7,435 nucleotides of DNA, taken from Nitrospinota bacterium (GTDB lineage: Bacteria > UBA8248). Each line of letters begins with the position of its first letter. The stretch's first letter is position 1. A program made the position numbers and the translations under genes. Location of the stretch: NCBI GenBank assembly GCA_011523725.1, contig WTGD01000357.1, forward strand, positions 1 to 7,435, in the 5' to 3' direction. This document shows positions 1 to 6,393 of this stretch, in pieces. The notes beneath the pieces were generated by a model that was not told the DNA's origin, searched no databases, and saw nothing but the letters and a program-made list of their open reading frames with translations.

Positions 1-1
1 G

Positions 2-1024
2 GACAAGGACACGTCATCACGAATTCGCAAAGCGTTGTTTCGGTTGAAAAACAAGGGCGTGGAAATCGAAAAATCGCCCGATGCGGGCGTCCCCATCGCC
101 CAGAAGGCCGGTTATCCCGATTACGTCCATGCGGTGGCGAGCGCCGTGGATGGACGCGGACAGATGCTGTTGTGGCTCGCTCGCTCCCGGGTTCCACGGG
201 GAAGGTATCTGGTACAGGCGCGGCTGCATCGAGGGCGAGGAATTGTCGAGTTCACGGATGCGGAAATGAGCGCGAAGGAATTGCGCGATGTTTTCCACCG
301 GATTGCGGAAATCCCCAGTCTGGCTTCGTATGAGGTGCCCGCCGGGTATGCCCTTTGGCTTCTTGAACGCGGTCAGCGCGAAAACGAAGAGGCGGAAACG
401 CCGCTGCCGCGCGGTTTTACGCATTCGAAACTCATGCTCGATCCCTTGTCGGAGGCCGACGCGTATCCGGTGGAGGGACCGCACCCCGTCCGCGCCTTGG
501 CGAATCCTCTCGCGGAAGGCGAGAGCAGGATGGAAGCGCGCACGATGTTCTCCCACCGGCCGTTTTGGGGTTGGGTGATGGACGTAGAGCGCGTGGAGCC
601 GTATTTTCAGGAATTCTTGGAGTCGATGGAAAGTCAGGTGGCGCTGGATGACAGGCAGAGAGAAGAGCGTCTTCAGCAAATCGTCGAAAACGGCGCGAAA
701 GAACTTTTTCAGGACGTGGCGTTGCGCGAGCGTTTTGCGGGCCAACTGGAGGACAATGGATATATTTTCCATCGAGCGGGCGATGAAGCAATGGCCCGTG
801 AATGTGTGACGCTGGCGGATGAGATGTGGGCCGCTGTGGATGATCCCACGCCGTTCTTCGTCGAAATGGTTCAGTATTGCGGCGATGTTATGCTTGAACG
901 GATTATCCGCCAGGTCCGGGAATCTCAGCGTGGGGAAAGTGAAACAAGAGAAGACGAAGTCGATGATGGCAGTGTTTCAGAAGACACCGATTCAGAAGAT
1001 TCACCGATCATCATTACCCCATAA
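2..1024 (+). CDS. Unrecognised protein with acidic C-terminal tail, 5' end outside the window
   Basis: The reading frame is open from base 2 to the TAA at 1022-1024, and its left end runs off the window. A TTG at 35 could be read as a start, but the codons before it (DKDTSSRIRKA) continue smoothly into ALFRLKNKGVEIE, so I treat it as a 5'-truncated gene. That basic helix ending in 'RLKNKGVEIE' resembles the end of a HEAT-like helical repeat, so more repeats may lie upstream (inference). Numbering from the TTG, there follows a probable beta-rich segment (about 28-75, YVHAVASAVDGRGQMLLWLA), then a mostly helical region rich in Glu, Arg and Gln (about 75-300). The last 25 or so residues are a low-complexity Asp/Glu/Ser tail ending IIITP. 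There are no membrane segments, signal peptide, metal-binding Cys clusters or nucleotide-binding loops. I do not recognise the family. The VOC gene begins 20 bases downstream, so the two are probably co-transcribed. Confidence 0.75.
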   Translation, partial: DKDTSSRIRKALFRLKNKGVEIEKSPDAGVPIAQKAGYPDYVHAVASAVDGRGQMLLWLARSRVPRGRYLVQARLHRGRGIVEFTDAEMSAKELRDVFHRIAEIPSLASYEVPAGYALWLLERGQRENEEAETPLPRGFTHSKLMLDPLSEADAYPVEGPHPVRALANPLAEGESRMEARTMFSHRPFWGWVMDVERVEPYFQEFLESMESQVALDDRQREERLQQIVENGAKELFQDVALRERFAGQLEDNGYIFHRAGDEAMARECVTLADEMWAAVDDPTPFFVEMVQYCGDVMLERIIRQVRESQRGESETREDEVDDGSVSEDTDSEDSPIIITP

Positions 1025-1034
1025 GCTTATTTTT

Positions 1035-1039
1035 GAGGA
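1035..1039 (+). promoter_or_regulatory. Ribosome binding site that sets the VOC gene start
   Basis: GAGGA lies 5 bases before ATG 1045, in the 20-base gap after the upstream stop. It favours ATG 1045 over the in-frame TTG at 1033. Confidence 0.7.
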
Positions 1040-1044
1040 ATATC

Positions 1045-1443
1045 ATGGAATTCGGTTTTGATCATATTCACTATGTGTGTAAGGACGTGAGGGCGTTCGC
1101 CGATTATTTCCGGAACGTATTCGACGCGGAAATCGTCCGCTACGACGAGGACTTCAAGGGCTCGCCCAATGCAGCGATCCAAATCGGCCGCTTGATGATT
1201 TTCGCGCGCGGCGTCCGGCCCGAAGAGACGCCCGATTCCGTAGGGCCGGAACTGGTTCAGGGTCTGGATCATTTCGGGTTCGGCGTTCCGGACGTGGAAG
1301 CCGCCGTTGAATGGCTGAGGGCGAGAGGGGCGGAGATTATGGTGGAGCCCGTGCGCCGAGGTATTGGCGGGCGGATGATCGCATACGTCAGGGGACCGGG
1401 GAACATACGCATCGAGTTGTGCGAGAATCCTTCCGCCCATTAG
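1045..1443 (+). CDS. VOC (glyoxalase/bleomycin-resistance fold) family protein
   Basis: A 132-residue protein with the two beta-alpha-beta-beta-beta modules of the vicinal oxygen chelate superfamily. Module 1 opens FDHIHYVCKDV (His7) and module 2 opens GLDHFGFGVPDVEAAVEWL, followed by the C-terminal strand IRIELCE. The two module-opening His and the Glu of ELCE sit where VOC enzymes place metal ligands, so a divalent-metal enzyme is plausible. The length is typical of single-chain VOC proteins. The second half resembles methylmalonyl-CoA epimerase and glyoxalase-type proteins, but the substrate cannot be read from sequence. The start is ATG 1045, preceded by GAGGA at 5-base spacing. An in-frame TTG at 1033 would add four residues but lies before that ribosome binding site. 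The gene lies 20 bases after the upstream gene and 125 bases before an acyl-CoA dehydrogenase, so a CoA-thioester substrate is possible, but this is only a contextual guess. Confidence 0.88.
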   Translation: MEFGFDHIHYVCKDVRAFADYFRNVFDAEIVRYDEDFKGSPNAAIQIGRLMIFARGVRPEETPDSVGPELVQGLDHFGFGVPDVEAAVEWLRARGAEIMVEPVRRGIGGRMIAYVRGPGNIRIELCENPSAH

Positions 1444-1554
1444 AATGCGCTCATATCCCGATAGCCGGAAAACGCAGGAGCAACAGCGGAACTTTCTCGG
1501 CATGATGGTTCGCAGCAATTTCATCGCGCCAGAATCGCCATGACGATTTCTCTT

Positions 1555-1559
1555 GGAGG
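1555..1559 (+). promoter_or_regulatory. Strong ribosome binding site of the acyl-CoA dehydrogenase gene
   Basis: GGAGG is nine bases before ATG 1569, inside the 125-base gap after the VOC gene. It is the best Shine-Dalgarno sequence in the window. I see no convincing -35/-10 pair in the rest of that gap (1444-1568), so whether this gene has its own promoter is open. Confidence 0.7.
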
Positions 1560-1568
1560 ATATAGCAG

Positions 1569-2816
1569 ATGGTCGATTTCCAGCTCACCCCCCGGCAAAT
1601 GGAACTCAGAGATATTGCGAAAAGATTCGCCACCGAAGTCATGATCCCCGCCGCGGAAGTCGCGGACCGCATCGAAGATCCTGAAGCATCCTTTAACTGG
1701 GAAGTCATCAGAGAAGGCTCGAAGCGCGGCTTGAGGACGCTTACCGTCCCGAGAGAATATGGAGGAGAAGGCGCCGACGTGCTTTCTTGCGCCATCGTGG
1801 GTGAGACGCTGGCCTATGGAGATTTGGGACTCGCCGTCGCATTCGATCAGACGTGGAAGATCATGACGTCCATCGCCAACATGGCGAACGATGAGCAGAA
1901 AAATCGATGGCTCCCCAAAATCATGGATGATGATGAGTGCATTCTGGCAACGGCTTGGACGGAACCCATGGCGGGCAGCGACAACGTCTGGCCGAATCAG
2001 CAGCCCGGCGCCGGAATACAGACGTATGCGGAAAAAAAAGGAGACCGCTGGGTGTTGAACGGCACCAAACGGTATATCTCCAATGGAGGTCTCGCCAAGG
2101 TCTACCAGATCGCCGCCCGCACGGATAAAGACAATCCCATGATGAACAGTCTCACGGCCTTTTTGGTTCCCTCTGACGCCAAGGGTTTTGAAGTCACGGA
2201 AGTGTGGGACAAACTTGGCCAGCGGTGTGTTCAGAACGGCACGCTGGAGTTTCATGATGTGGAAGTTCCTGAAGAAGACCAAATCGGGGAAGTGGGCCAG
2301 GCCTTGCCGGCGCTGGCGAATCTGTTCATCAGACACGGGAGCAACATCCAGGCGGGCGCCACTGTCCTGGGAGTCGCGCAACGCGCGTATGATCTCTCTT
2401 TGCAATATGGGCATGCCAGAATCCAGGGCAGCGTGCCTTTGCTCGGTCATCAGCTTCAGCAAATCAGACTGGCGCGGATGGCGATGAAAATCGAAGCCTC
2501 TCGATCTTATTTGTGGCGTACGGCGTGGTCTACCCAACTCGAGGAGATGGATCGGAAAAATGCGATGCTGAGCAAGGTATTCGCATCCGAGTCCGCCGTA
2601 CAGGTTTGCCAGGAGGCGATGGAATTTTGGGGGGCGGCGGGGTATATGCGGAAAAACCCCATCGAGAAACTCATGCGTGATGCGCTGAGCTTCCTGCACT
2701 CCGACGGCACGAACGACGTGCTGACGCTCAAGGCGGCGGGCTTCCTCGAAGATCCGCCCCAGGTGGACGACCTCGTGTATTCCCCCCGCGTGGCCGAGGC
2801 GGCGGCGGGCAGATAG
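1569..2816 (+). CDS. Acyl-CoA dehydrogenase family flavoprotein
   Basis: A 415-residue protein with the full acyl-CoA dehydrogenase layout. The N-terminal helical domain (about 1-120) begins FQLTPRQMELRDIAKRFATE. The middle beta domain carries the flavin-binding motifs TAWTEPMAGSD (128-138) and WVLNGTKRYISNGG (161-174). The C-terminal helical domain includes YGHARIQGSVPLLGHQ (280-295) and the WGAAGYMRKNPIEKLMRDA region (354-372). Family enzymes use FAD to oxidise the alpha-beta bond of an acyl-CoA thioester, passing electrons to ETF. The usual catalytic Glu of the 'EGT' motif is replaced: here it reads HSDGTND, with Asp379. The alternative Glu site used by isovaleryl-CoA dehydrogenase (the LDLER motif) appears to be NLFIR here, also without Glu. 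Substrate chemistry is therefore uncertain. A short insert (WPNQQPGAG, 141-149) follows the AGSD motif. The start is ATG 1569, with GGAGG at 1555-1559, nine bases upstream. The family is certain, the substrate unknown. Confidence 0.95.
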   Translation: MVDFQLTPRQMELRDIAKRFATEVMIPAAEVADRIEDPEASFNWEVIREGSKRGLRTLTVPREYGGEGADVLSCAIVGETLAYGDLGLAVAFDQTWKIMTSIANMANDEQKNRWLPKIMDDDECILATAWTEPMAGSDNVWPNQQPGAGIQTYAEKKGDRWVLNGTKRYISNGGLAKVYQIAARTDKDNPMMNSLTAFLVPSDAKGFEVTEVWDKLGQRCVQNGTLEFHDVEVPEEDQIGEVGQALPALANLFIRHGSNIQAGATVLGVAQRAYDLSLQYGHARIQGSVPLLGHQLQQIRLARMAMKIEASRSYLWRTAWSTQLEEMDRKNAMLSKVFASESAVQVCQEAMEFWGAAGYMRKNPIEKLMRDALSFLHSDGTNDVLTLKAAGFLEDPPQVDDLVYSPRVAEAAAGR

Positions 2817-2882
2817 GGTTTCGCCTGGACGCTGGAGATTCGAAGCCGAGAGAGGAGTTTGGCGTGTTGCTTCTCTTCAGGG

Positions 2883-3779
2883 TTAATTTCTGAAGGCGGT
2901 GATTAGAACTCCGCCTGCGACGACGCAAATCGTGGCCAAAACTGTTTTCCGGTTGATTGTTTCGAGCTTGCCCAGGAAAAAATAGCTCAGAATCAGTACC
3001 CAAATCGGTGCAATCCGGCTCAAGGGCAGCGCAGTGGATACGTTCGCCATCGTGAAGGCCGTCCAGAGCATGAAGGAGCTGCAAATACCGATAAGCCCTG
3101 CGCCTGCTACCCACATGAACCCTCTTTTTTTGCCACGTATCTCACTTTGGCCGGGCAGGATTGGTTTTGTAAGCAGGAGGAGGCAATTGGCCGTGGCGAA
3201 AGAGACGGCCATGCCGACGCTTGGCGTCATTTGATGCGTATAGGCGAACTTGGCGAAGATGGGTGCAATCGCATAGGCCAGTGATGCGACGAGCGGAAAT
3301 ATGAGCGCTCCCTGAAACCAGCTTTTGAAAGATTGAGATTTGTCGTCTTGTATTCCGAGAATGGATACGCCGAAGACGATGCCCAGGGTGCCGAGGACGA
3401 CCATGACCGTTGGTGTTTCTCCCAATATAAGGATTGCGAAAAAAGTTCCCCAAATCGGGGCCGCCGAGGATATGGGCACGGTGCGGCTGAGGCCGATACG
3501 GGAGACTCCCACCAAGTAGAAATATCTGCCTATGGTGGGACCCGCGAGGCCCACGGCGGCGTACCAAAAAATGGTTTCTGCTTTGGAGGTGAATAGCGTG
3601 CCGTTCAAGAGGGATAGGATGAAACCGCCCAGGCTTACGATTCCATTGACTATCAAGGCGGCGGCCAGTGGAGATACGCTTCTCATTCCTTGCCTGAGGA
3701 AAGTTTGCGCCACGGAGAATGTGATGGAAGATGCGATGGCCAGTAGTTCGCCCGGGCCGATCAGTTGGACCCATTTCAT
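2883..3779 (-). CDS. EamA/DMT-superfamily transporter, ten predicted membrane helices
   Basis: A 298-residue, very hydrophobic inner-membrane protein with about ten transmembrane segments arranged as two homologous EamA halves (about 11-142 and 157-293). The duplication is visible: SSAAPIWGTFFAILILGE (104-121) in half one matches SRIAPIWVLILSYFFLGKLE (254-273) in half two. Each is preceded by an amphipathic turn (GVSRIGLSRTVP; TMANVSTALPL) and followed by a helix ending in a Gly-rich strand. Members of the drug/metabolite transporter superfamily move small metabolites, often amino acids or nucleotide-type solutes. The substrate cannot be predicted here. Its ATG overlaps the stop of the endonuclease III gene as ATGA, and no Shine-Dalgarno sequence precedes it, so translation is probably coupled. 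It ends 66 bases from the convergent acyl-CoA dehydrogenase gene, with no clear terminator hairpin between them. Confidence 0.93.
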   Translation of the reverse strand: MKWVQLIGPGELLAIASSITFSVAQTFLRQGMRSVSPLAAALIVNGIVSLGGFILSLLNGTLFTSKAETIFWYAAVGLAGPTIGRYFYLVGVSRIGLSRTVPISSAAPIWGTFFAILILGETPTVMVVLGTLGIVFGVSILGIQDDKSQSFKSWFQGALIFPLVASLAYAIAPIFAKFAYTHQMTPSVGMAVSFATANCLLLLTKPILPGQSEIRGKKRGFMWVAGAGLIGICSSFMLWTAFTMANVSTALPLSRIAPIWVLILSYFFLGKLETINRKTVLATICVVAGGVLITAFRN

Positions 3780-4516
3780 GAGTCGATTTGCTTTTGCGAA
3801 AGATGTAGTTCTCCGCCTTTGGATTTTTTCAGGTTTTTGTCTTTATAGTAGGAGCACATTCGTCTCAAATCACAGGCAGTGCATTTGGGGTTGCGAGCGG
3901 TGCAAATGGTTCGCCCGAAACTCAGCATGTTCATGTGCAATTCATGCGCACGTCCTTTTGGGATGAGCGGCGCGAGCACGGAATGAGATTTCTCGGGGGT
4001 GGTCTTCTCGGCGATGATGCCCAGACGAATCATGATCCGGTGAATATGGACGTCTATGGGGAACAAATCCCGGTTTGAAGCCAGCATCAAGGTGACATAA
4101 GCGGTTTTGATGCCGATGCCTTTGTGTTGCGTAAGATACCGCACGGCGAAATCATCTGGTTCCTGGTGTAAGAATTCCAGGCAGAGTTGTTCTCGATCCG
4201 CGCGCAACCATCTGAGAAAATCCCGTATTCTTCCGGCTTTTTGATTCCCCAAACCAGCCGAACGGATTGCCTGGGCCAGAGATTCTTGAGAGGCGTCGGC
4301 GATTTCATCCCAGTTGGTGAAAGTTTTTTTCAAAGAATCAAACGCCATGTCGCGGTTATGATCCGTCGTGCTTTGTGAGAGCAGGGTTTCGACCAGAGAA
4401 TCAAGGAGGTTGCTTCGCTTTGTCCGTTTTGGTTTTCCGAAGCGTGCCAATAGTCTATCTGTGAGTTTCAGGATTTTTCGTTTTCGGGTAGTTGGCGAGG
4501 CGAGTCTGGTCGGCAT
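3776..4516 (-). CDS. Endonuclease III-type DNA glycosylase/AP lyase with [4Fe-4S] cluster
   Basis: A 246-residue base excision repair enzyme of the HhH-GPD superfamily. Numbering from ATG 4516: the first core helix is LVETLLSQSTTDHNRD (Gln48); the helix-hairpin-helix ends KGIGIKTAYVTL with Lys137, the Schiff-base Lys of bifunctional glycosylase/lyases; PIDVHIHRI holds the catalytic Asp155. The C-terminal Cys205-x6-Cys212-x2-Cys215-x5-Cys221 pattern is the iron-sulfur loop of Nth. It should remove oxidised pyrimidines and nick the abasic site. It is longer than E. coli Nth (211 residues), with a basic N-terminal extension and a Lys/Ser-rich tail. The start is uncertain. GTG 4591 lies within or next to the predicted promoter, ATG 4567 would have almost no leader, and ATG 4516 has AGGA at 6-base spacing, so I prefer 4516. 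The SQSTTD helix differs from the E. coli form (SAQATD), so this may be an Nth-like subfamily rather than a strict orthologue. Confidence 0.92.
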   Translation of the reverse strand: MPTRLASPTTRKRKILKLTDRLLARFGKPKRTKRSNLLDSLVETLLSQSTTDHNRDMAFDSLKKTFTNWDEIADASQESLAQAIRSAGLGNQKAGRIRDFLRWLRADREQLCLEFLHQEPDDFAVRYLTQHKGIGIKTAYVTLMLASNRDLFPIDVHIHRIMIRLGIIAEKTTPEKSHSVLAPLIPKGRAHELHMNMLSFGRTICTARNPKCTACDLRRMCSYYKDKNLKKSKGGELHLSQKQIDS

Positions 4517-4522
4517 TCTATG

Positions 4523-4526
4523 TCCT
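4523..4526 (-). promoter_or_regulatory. Ribosome binding site favouring the internal glycosylase start
   Basis: On the minus strand, AGGA precedes ATG 4516 by six bases. The two upstream candidates (ATG 4567 and GTG 4591) have no comparable sequence, so this site supports the shorter protein. Confidence 0.5.
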
Positions 4527-4577
4527 GGTGCGATGCGTTGTTCATAAATCGGGTCGGGTGGTTTCATTGAATTGTAA

Positions 4578-4605
4578 AATATAGAACCCACGCATGGTTT
4601 GGCAA
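4578..4605 (-). promoter_or_regulatory. Probable sigma70-type promoter of the glycosylase-transporter pair
   Basis: On the minus strand, TTGCCA (4600-4605; 5 of 6 matches to TTGACA) is followed after 16 bases by TATATT (4578-4583; 5 of 6 matches to TATAAT). Transcription would begin near 4571, leaving a leader of about 55 bases to ATG 4516. The gap between lytic transglycosylase stop and glycosylase start is about 170 bases, enough for an independent promoter. This is a consensus match by eye; no experimental evidence is implied. Confidence 0.5.
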
Positions 4606-4686
4606 TGTGATTTCAGAATGACGCATTATTTCCATACGCAGCGAAAACCTGCACTTTCCCGGATTGAAAACATCCTTTGTTTAAGC

Positions 4687-5508
4687 TCACTGCGGTGTTG
4701 TTTGCCGCTGAATGGCTCTGTCCGTTGTTGCTTCGGGGTTGAGCGACAAACGGAGCAATGCTGAAAATCGGGAGGTGTCGTTGAATACTTCATTCGTTCT
4801 TTGGAGGCGTTCATATATTTTGATGACCCTTGAGACATATCGGCGTGTCTCCTGGAAGGGAGGAATCCCCTTGTAGCGCCGGATGTTCGCGGGCCCCGCG
4901 TTGTATGAGGCCAGCGCCATATGCAAATTCCAGCCATATGACTCAAGTAAATATCGTAGATAGCGAACCCCGCCCTCGATGTTTTCCCCGACGTCGAAAG
5001 CATCGTTGAGGCCTAGGTGTTTGGCGGTAATCGGGTTGATTTGCATCAGTCCTTTGGCCCCATCTTGAGAAACGGCCTTTGGATTGAAGTTGCTTTCCAC
5101 CTCGATGACGGCGCGCACCAGCAGGGGGTCGACCCCGTAGAGCTTGGAGTAATGGTGTATGTACCAAAAGACTCCAGGTTCTTCGGTTGCGGAATTTCCA
5201 CTTGTCGTCGTATTCATTTGTTCATCGGGGTGAATTTTTGGGGAGAGGAGTGAGATTTTTTTTAACTGCATCAATTTTGTTATAGCGGGTAGCGGCTGCG
5301 CATGGAGCATCCATACAGCGGCAAGAGCAATTCCGGCCAGCGGGAGTCTCGAAAGAGCCCACTTGTATTTACTTTGCCCGAGGCGCAAATCTTTTAGTTC
5401 GAGTATCAGGAATAAAATGTAAATGGCGAGCAGGGCGCTGATGATGAGGTTCATGAGATTCATTCCGGGGAAAGTATTTGAATTGGTCTGGGCGGAGCGC
5501 CTTTCCAT
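4687..5508 (-). CDS. Membrane-anchored lytic transglycosylase (SLT domain)
   Basis: A 273-residue protein that should cleave peptidoglycan glycan strands with 1,6-anhydro product formation. The SLT domain (about 112-235) has all the family motifs: VIEVESNFNP with catalytic Glu138, GLMQI (153-157), ALASYNAGPANI (198-209) and ETRRYVSRV (220-228). Two hydrophobic segments precede it, at about 19-37 and 57-69. The loop between them is Lys/Arg-rich (KDLRLGQSKYKW), so by the positive-inside rule it should be cytoplasmic, placing the catalytic domain in the periplasm with an outward N-terminus. There is no cleavable signal peptide or lipobox. The start ATG 5508 is the first in frame after a nearby stop, but lacks a Shine-Dalgarno sequence. 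ATG 5463 (residue 16) would remove the charged MERR end and suits the N-out topology better. A Thr/Ser-rich linker (99-108) joins anchor and enzyme. The C-terminal 40 residues are unassigned. Confidence 0.93.
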   Translation of the reverse strand: MERRSAQTNSNTFPGMNLMNLIISALLAIYILFLILELKDLRLGQSKYKWALSRLPLAGIALAAVWMLHAQPLPAITKLMQLKKISLLSPKIHPDEQMNTTTSGNSATEEPGVFWYIHHYSKLYGVDPLLVRAVIEVESNFNPKAVSQDGAKGLMQINPITAKHLGLNDAFDVGENIEGGVRYLRYLLESYGWNLHMALASYNAGPANIRRYKGIPPFQETRRYVSRVIKIYERLQRTNEVFNDTSRFSALLRLSLNPEATTDRAIQRQTTPQ

Positions 5509-5670
5509 TTCGATTCAAACAAAGCCACGAGATGAAAGAGCGAGAGCAGTCTCTTGCGCAAAATGGAGATAATTCGGCGGACTCGGGTTGGTGCAATCAT
5601 GCGCCGCTATTCCCTGAACAAAACGAAAGATAGAAAACCATCATCGAGTGCGCAAGCGGCACTAAGTGAA

Positions 5671-6306
5671 TTATATCAGATCCAGGATGTCCTCTAGTTT
5701 TTCCAAATATCTGTCCGGGTTTAATTTCATTATCTCATCATGCCGGGAGTATTTCCCCTTAATGATCCATGCAGGGATGGATGCGTTTCTGGCGGCCTGC
5801 AAGTCCGTTGTTGTATCCCCAACCATGACGACTTCTTCCGGTTTCACCTTGAGCGATTCGATAGCGGCAAAAAGCATTTCAGGGGCCGGTTTCGGCGCAT
5901 ATCCCTGGCGGTGTCCGAATACTACTCGAATGTAGGGCAAGAGCCCGACATGTTCTAACTGCTCCTTGCAGAAAAACCATGCCTTGTTCGAAACGCAAGC
6001 CATCTGAATGCCGCGGTGTGCGAGGGTTTCGAGAGTTTTTTTCGCCCCGGGCATGATATGGGTGCCTGCGGCATTATGAATCTTGTAATGGGAACGGTAG
6101 ATGTGCACTGCTTCCTCAGCCATGTCTTCGCCCCACAGTTCGGTAAATCTTTCCTCAAGTGTAGGGCCGATGGATGCGAGAATTTCCGCGTCGCTCATTT
6201 CGGGTACGCCCAGATCACGGCACATGAGGCGCATGCACTTGGCGATGCCATCATAGCTGTCGACAAGCGTGCCGTCGTGGTCTAAGAGAAGCGCGCGTAT
6301 GCTCAT
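5671..6306 (-). CDS. HAD-superfamily phosphatase, phosphoglycolate phosphatase-like
   Basis: A 211-residue HAD hydrolase with all four motifs: I, LLLDHDGTLVDS (nucleophile Asp9, acid/base Asp11); II, CVSNK (Ser106); III, the Lys of PKPAPEML (Lys139); IV, VGDTTTD (Asp164 and Asp168, Mg2+ ligands). A helical cap lies between motifs I and II (about 15-85), with MPGAKKTLETLAHRG leading back to the core, as in Gph/PpaX-type enzymes. The protein should dephosphorylate a small phosphate ester such as 2-phosphoglycolate, but HAD specificity cannot be read from motifs. The frame opens at 6384, but MSIRALLLDHDGTL at ATG 6306 matches the usual family N-terminus, and earlier starts would fill the divergent promoter gap. 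Motif I has His10 where Phe, Leu or Met is common. The following gene starts 162 bases on, so co-transcription is possible but unproven. Confidence 0.92.
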   Translation of the reverse strand: MSIRALLLDHDGTLVDSYDGIAKCMRLMCRDLGVPEMSDAEILASIGPTLEERFTELWGEDMAEEAVHIYRSHYKIHNAAGTHIMPGAKKTLETLAHRGIQMACVSNKAWFFCKEQLEHVGLLPYIRVVFGHRQGYAPKPAPEMLFAAIESLKVKPEEVVMVGDTTTDLQAARNASIPAWIIKGKYSRHDEIMKLNPDRYLEKLEDILDLI

Positions 6307-6336
6307 GTGAATGCTTTCCATCCGATTATGGACAAC

Positions 6337-6385
6337 CATGTTATGATTCAAGTCCGAAATGAAACGGGCAAACCATAACACCATG
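6337..6385. repeat. Imperfect inverted repeat in the HAD/rlmN divergent gap
   Basis: CATGTTATG (6337-6345) and CATAACACCATG (6374-6385) are inverted copies: GTTATG pairs with CATAAC exactly, and CATG recurs outside each arm with a small offset. The arms are 28 bases apart, between two divergent starts, where an operator or leader stem could sit. The short arms could also be chance. On the minus strand a CATAAT hexamer (6325-6330) could be a -10 for the HAD gene, but its -35 partner is poor. Confidence 0.25.
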
Positions 6386-6393
6386 AGCTATCC

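Noticed and set aside
17..772. 251-codon minus-strand open frame opposite the left-edge gene
   Set aside because: His/Arg/Phe-rich without domain features. The plus frame has a sensible composition, runs from the window edge and is followed by a well-spaced downstream gene.
1521..2699. 392-codon minus-strand open frame opposite the acyl-CoA dehydrogenase
   Set aside because: It is antisense to an unambiguous enzyme gene, has no recognisable domain, and reflects codon bias on the opposite strand.
2817..2882. Bidirectional terminator between the convergent acyl-CoA dehydrogenase and transporter genes
   Set aside because: GAGAG/CTCTT-type pairings exist but are weak and mismatched, with no T-run on either side.
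4592..4686. Hairpins downstream of the lytic transglycosylase (AAACA/TGTTT and GCAG/CTGC)
   Set aside because: Stems of four to five pairs, AT-rich or without a T-run; not distinguishable from chance.
5648..5662. Short GC-rich hairpin (GTGCGCAAGCGGCAC) just after the HAD gene, as a terminator
   Set aside because: The stem is only about five pairs with a bulge, and no T-run follows directly on the minus strand; the T-rich stretch begins about ten bases later and is interrupted.
6307..6384. Extended HAD start at ATG 6384 adding 26 residues
   Set aside because: The extra residues have no family counterpart, lack a ribosome binding site and would consume the divergent intergenic gap.
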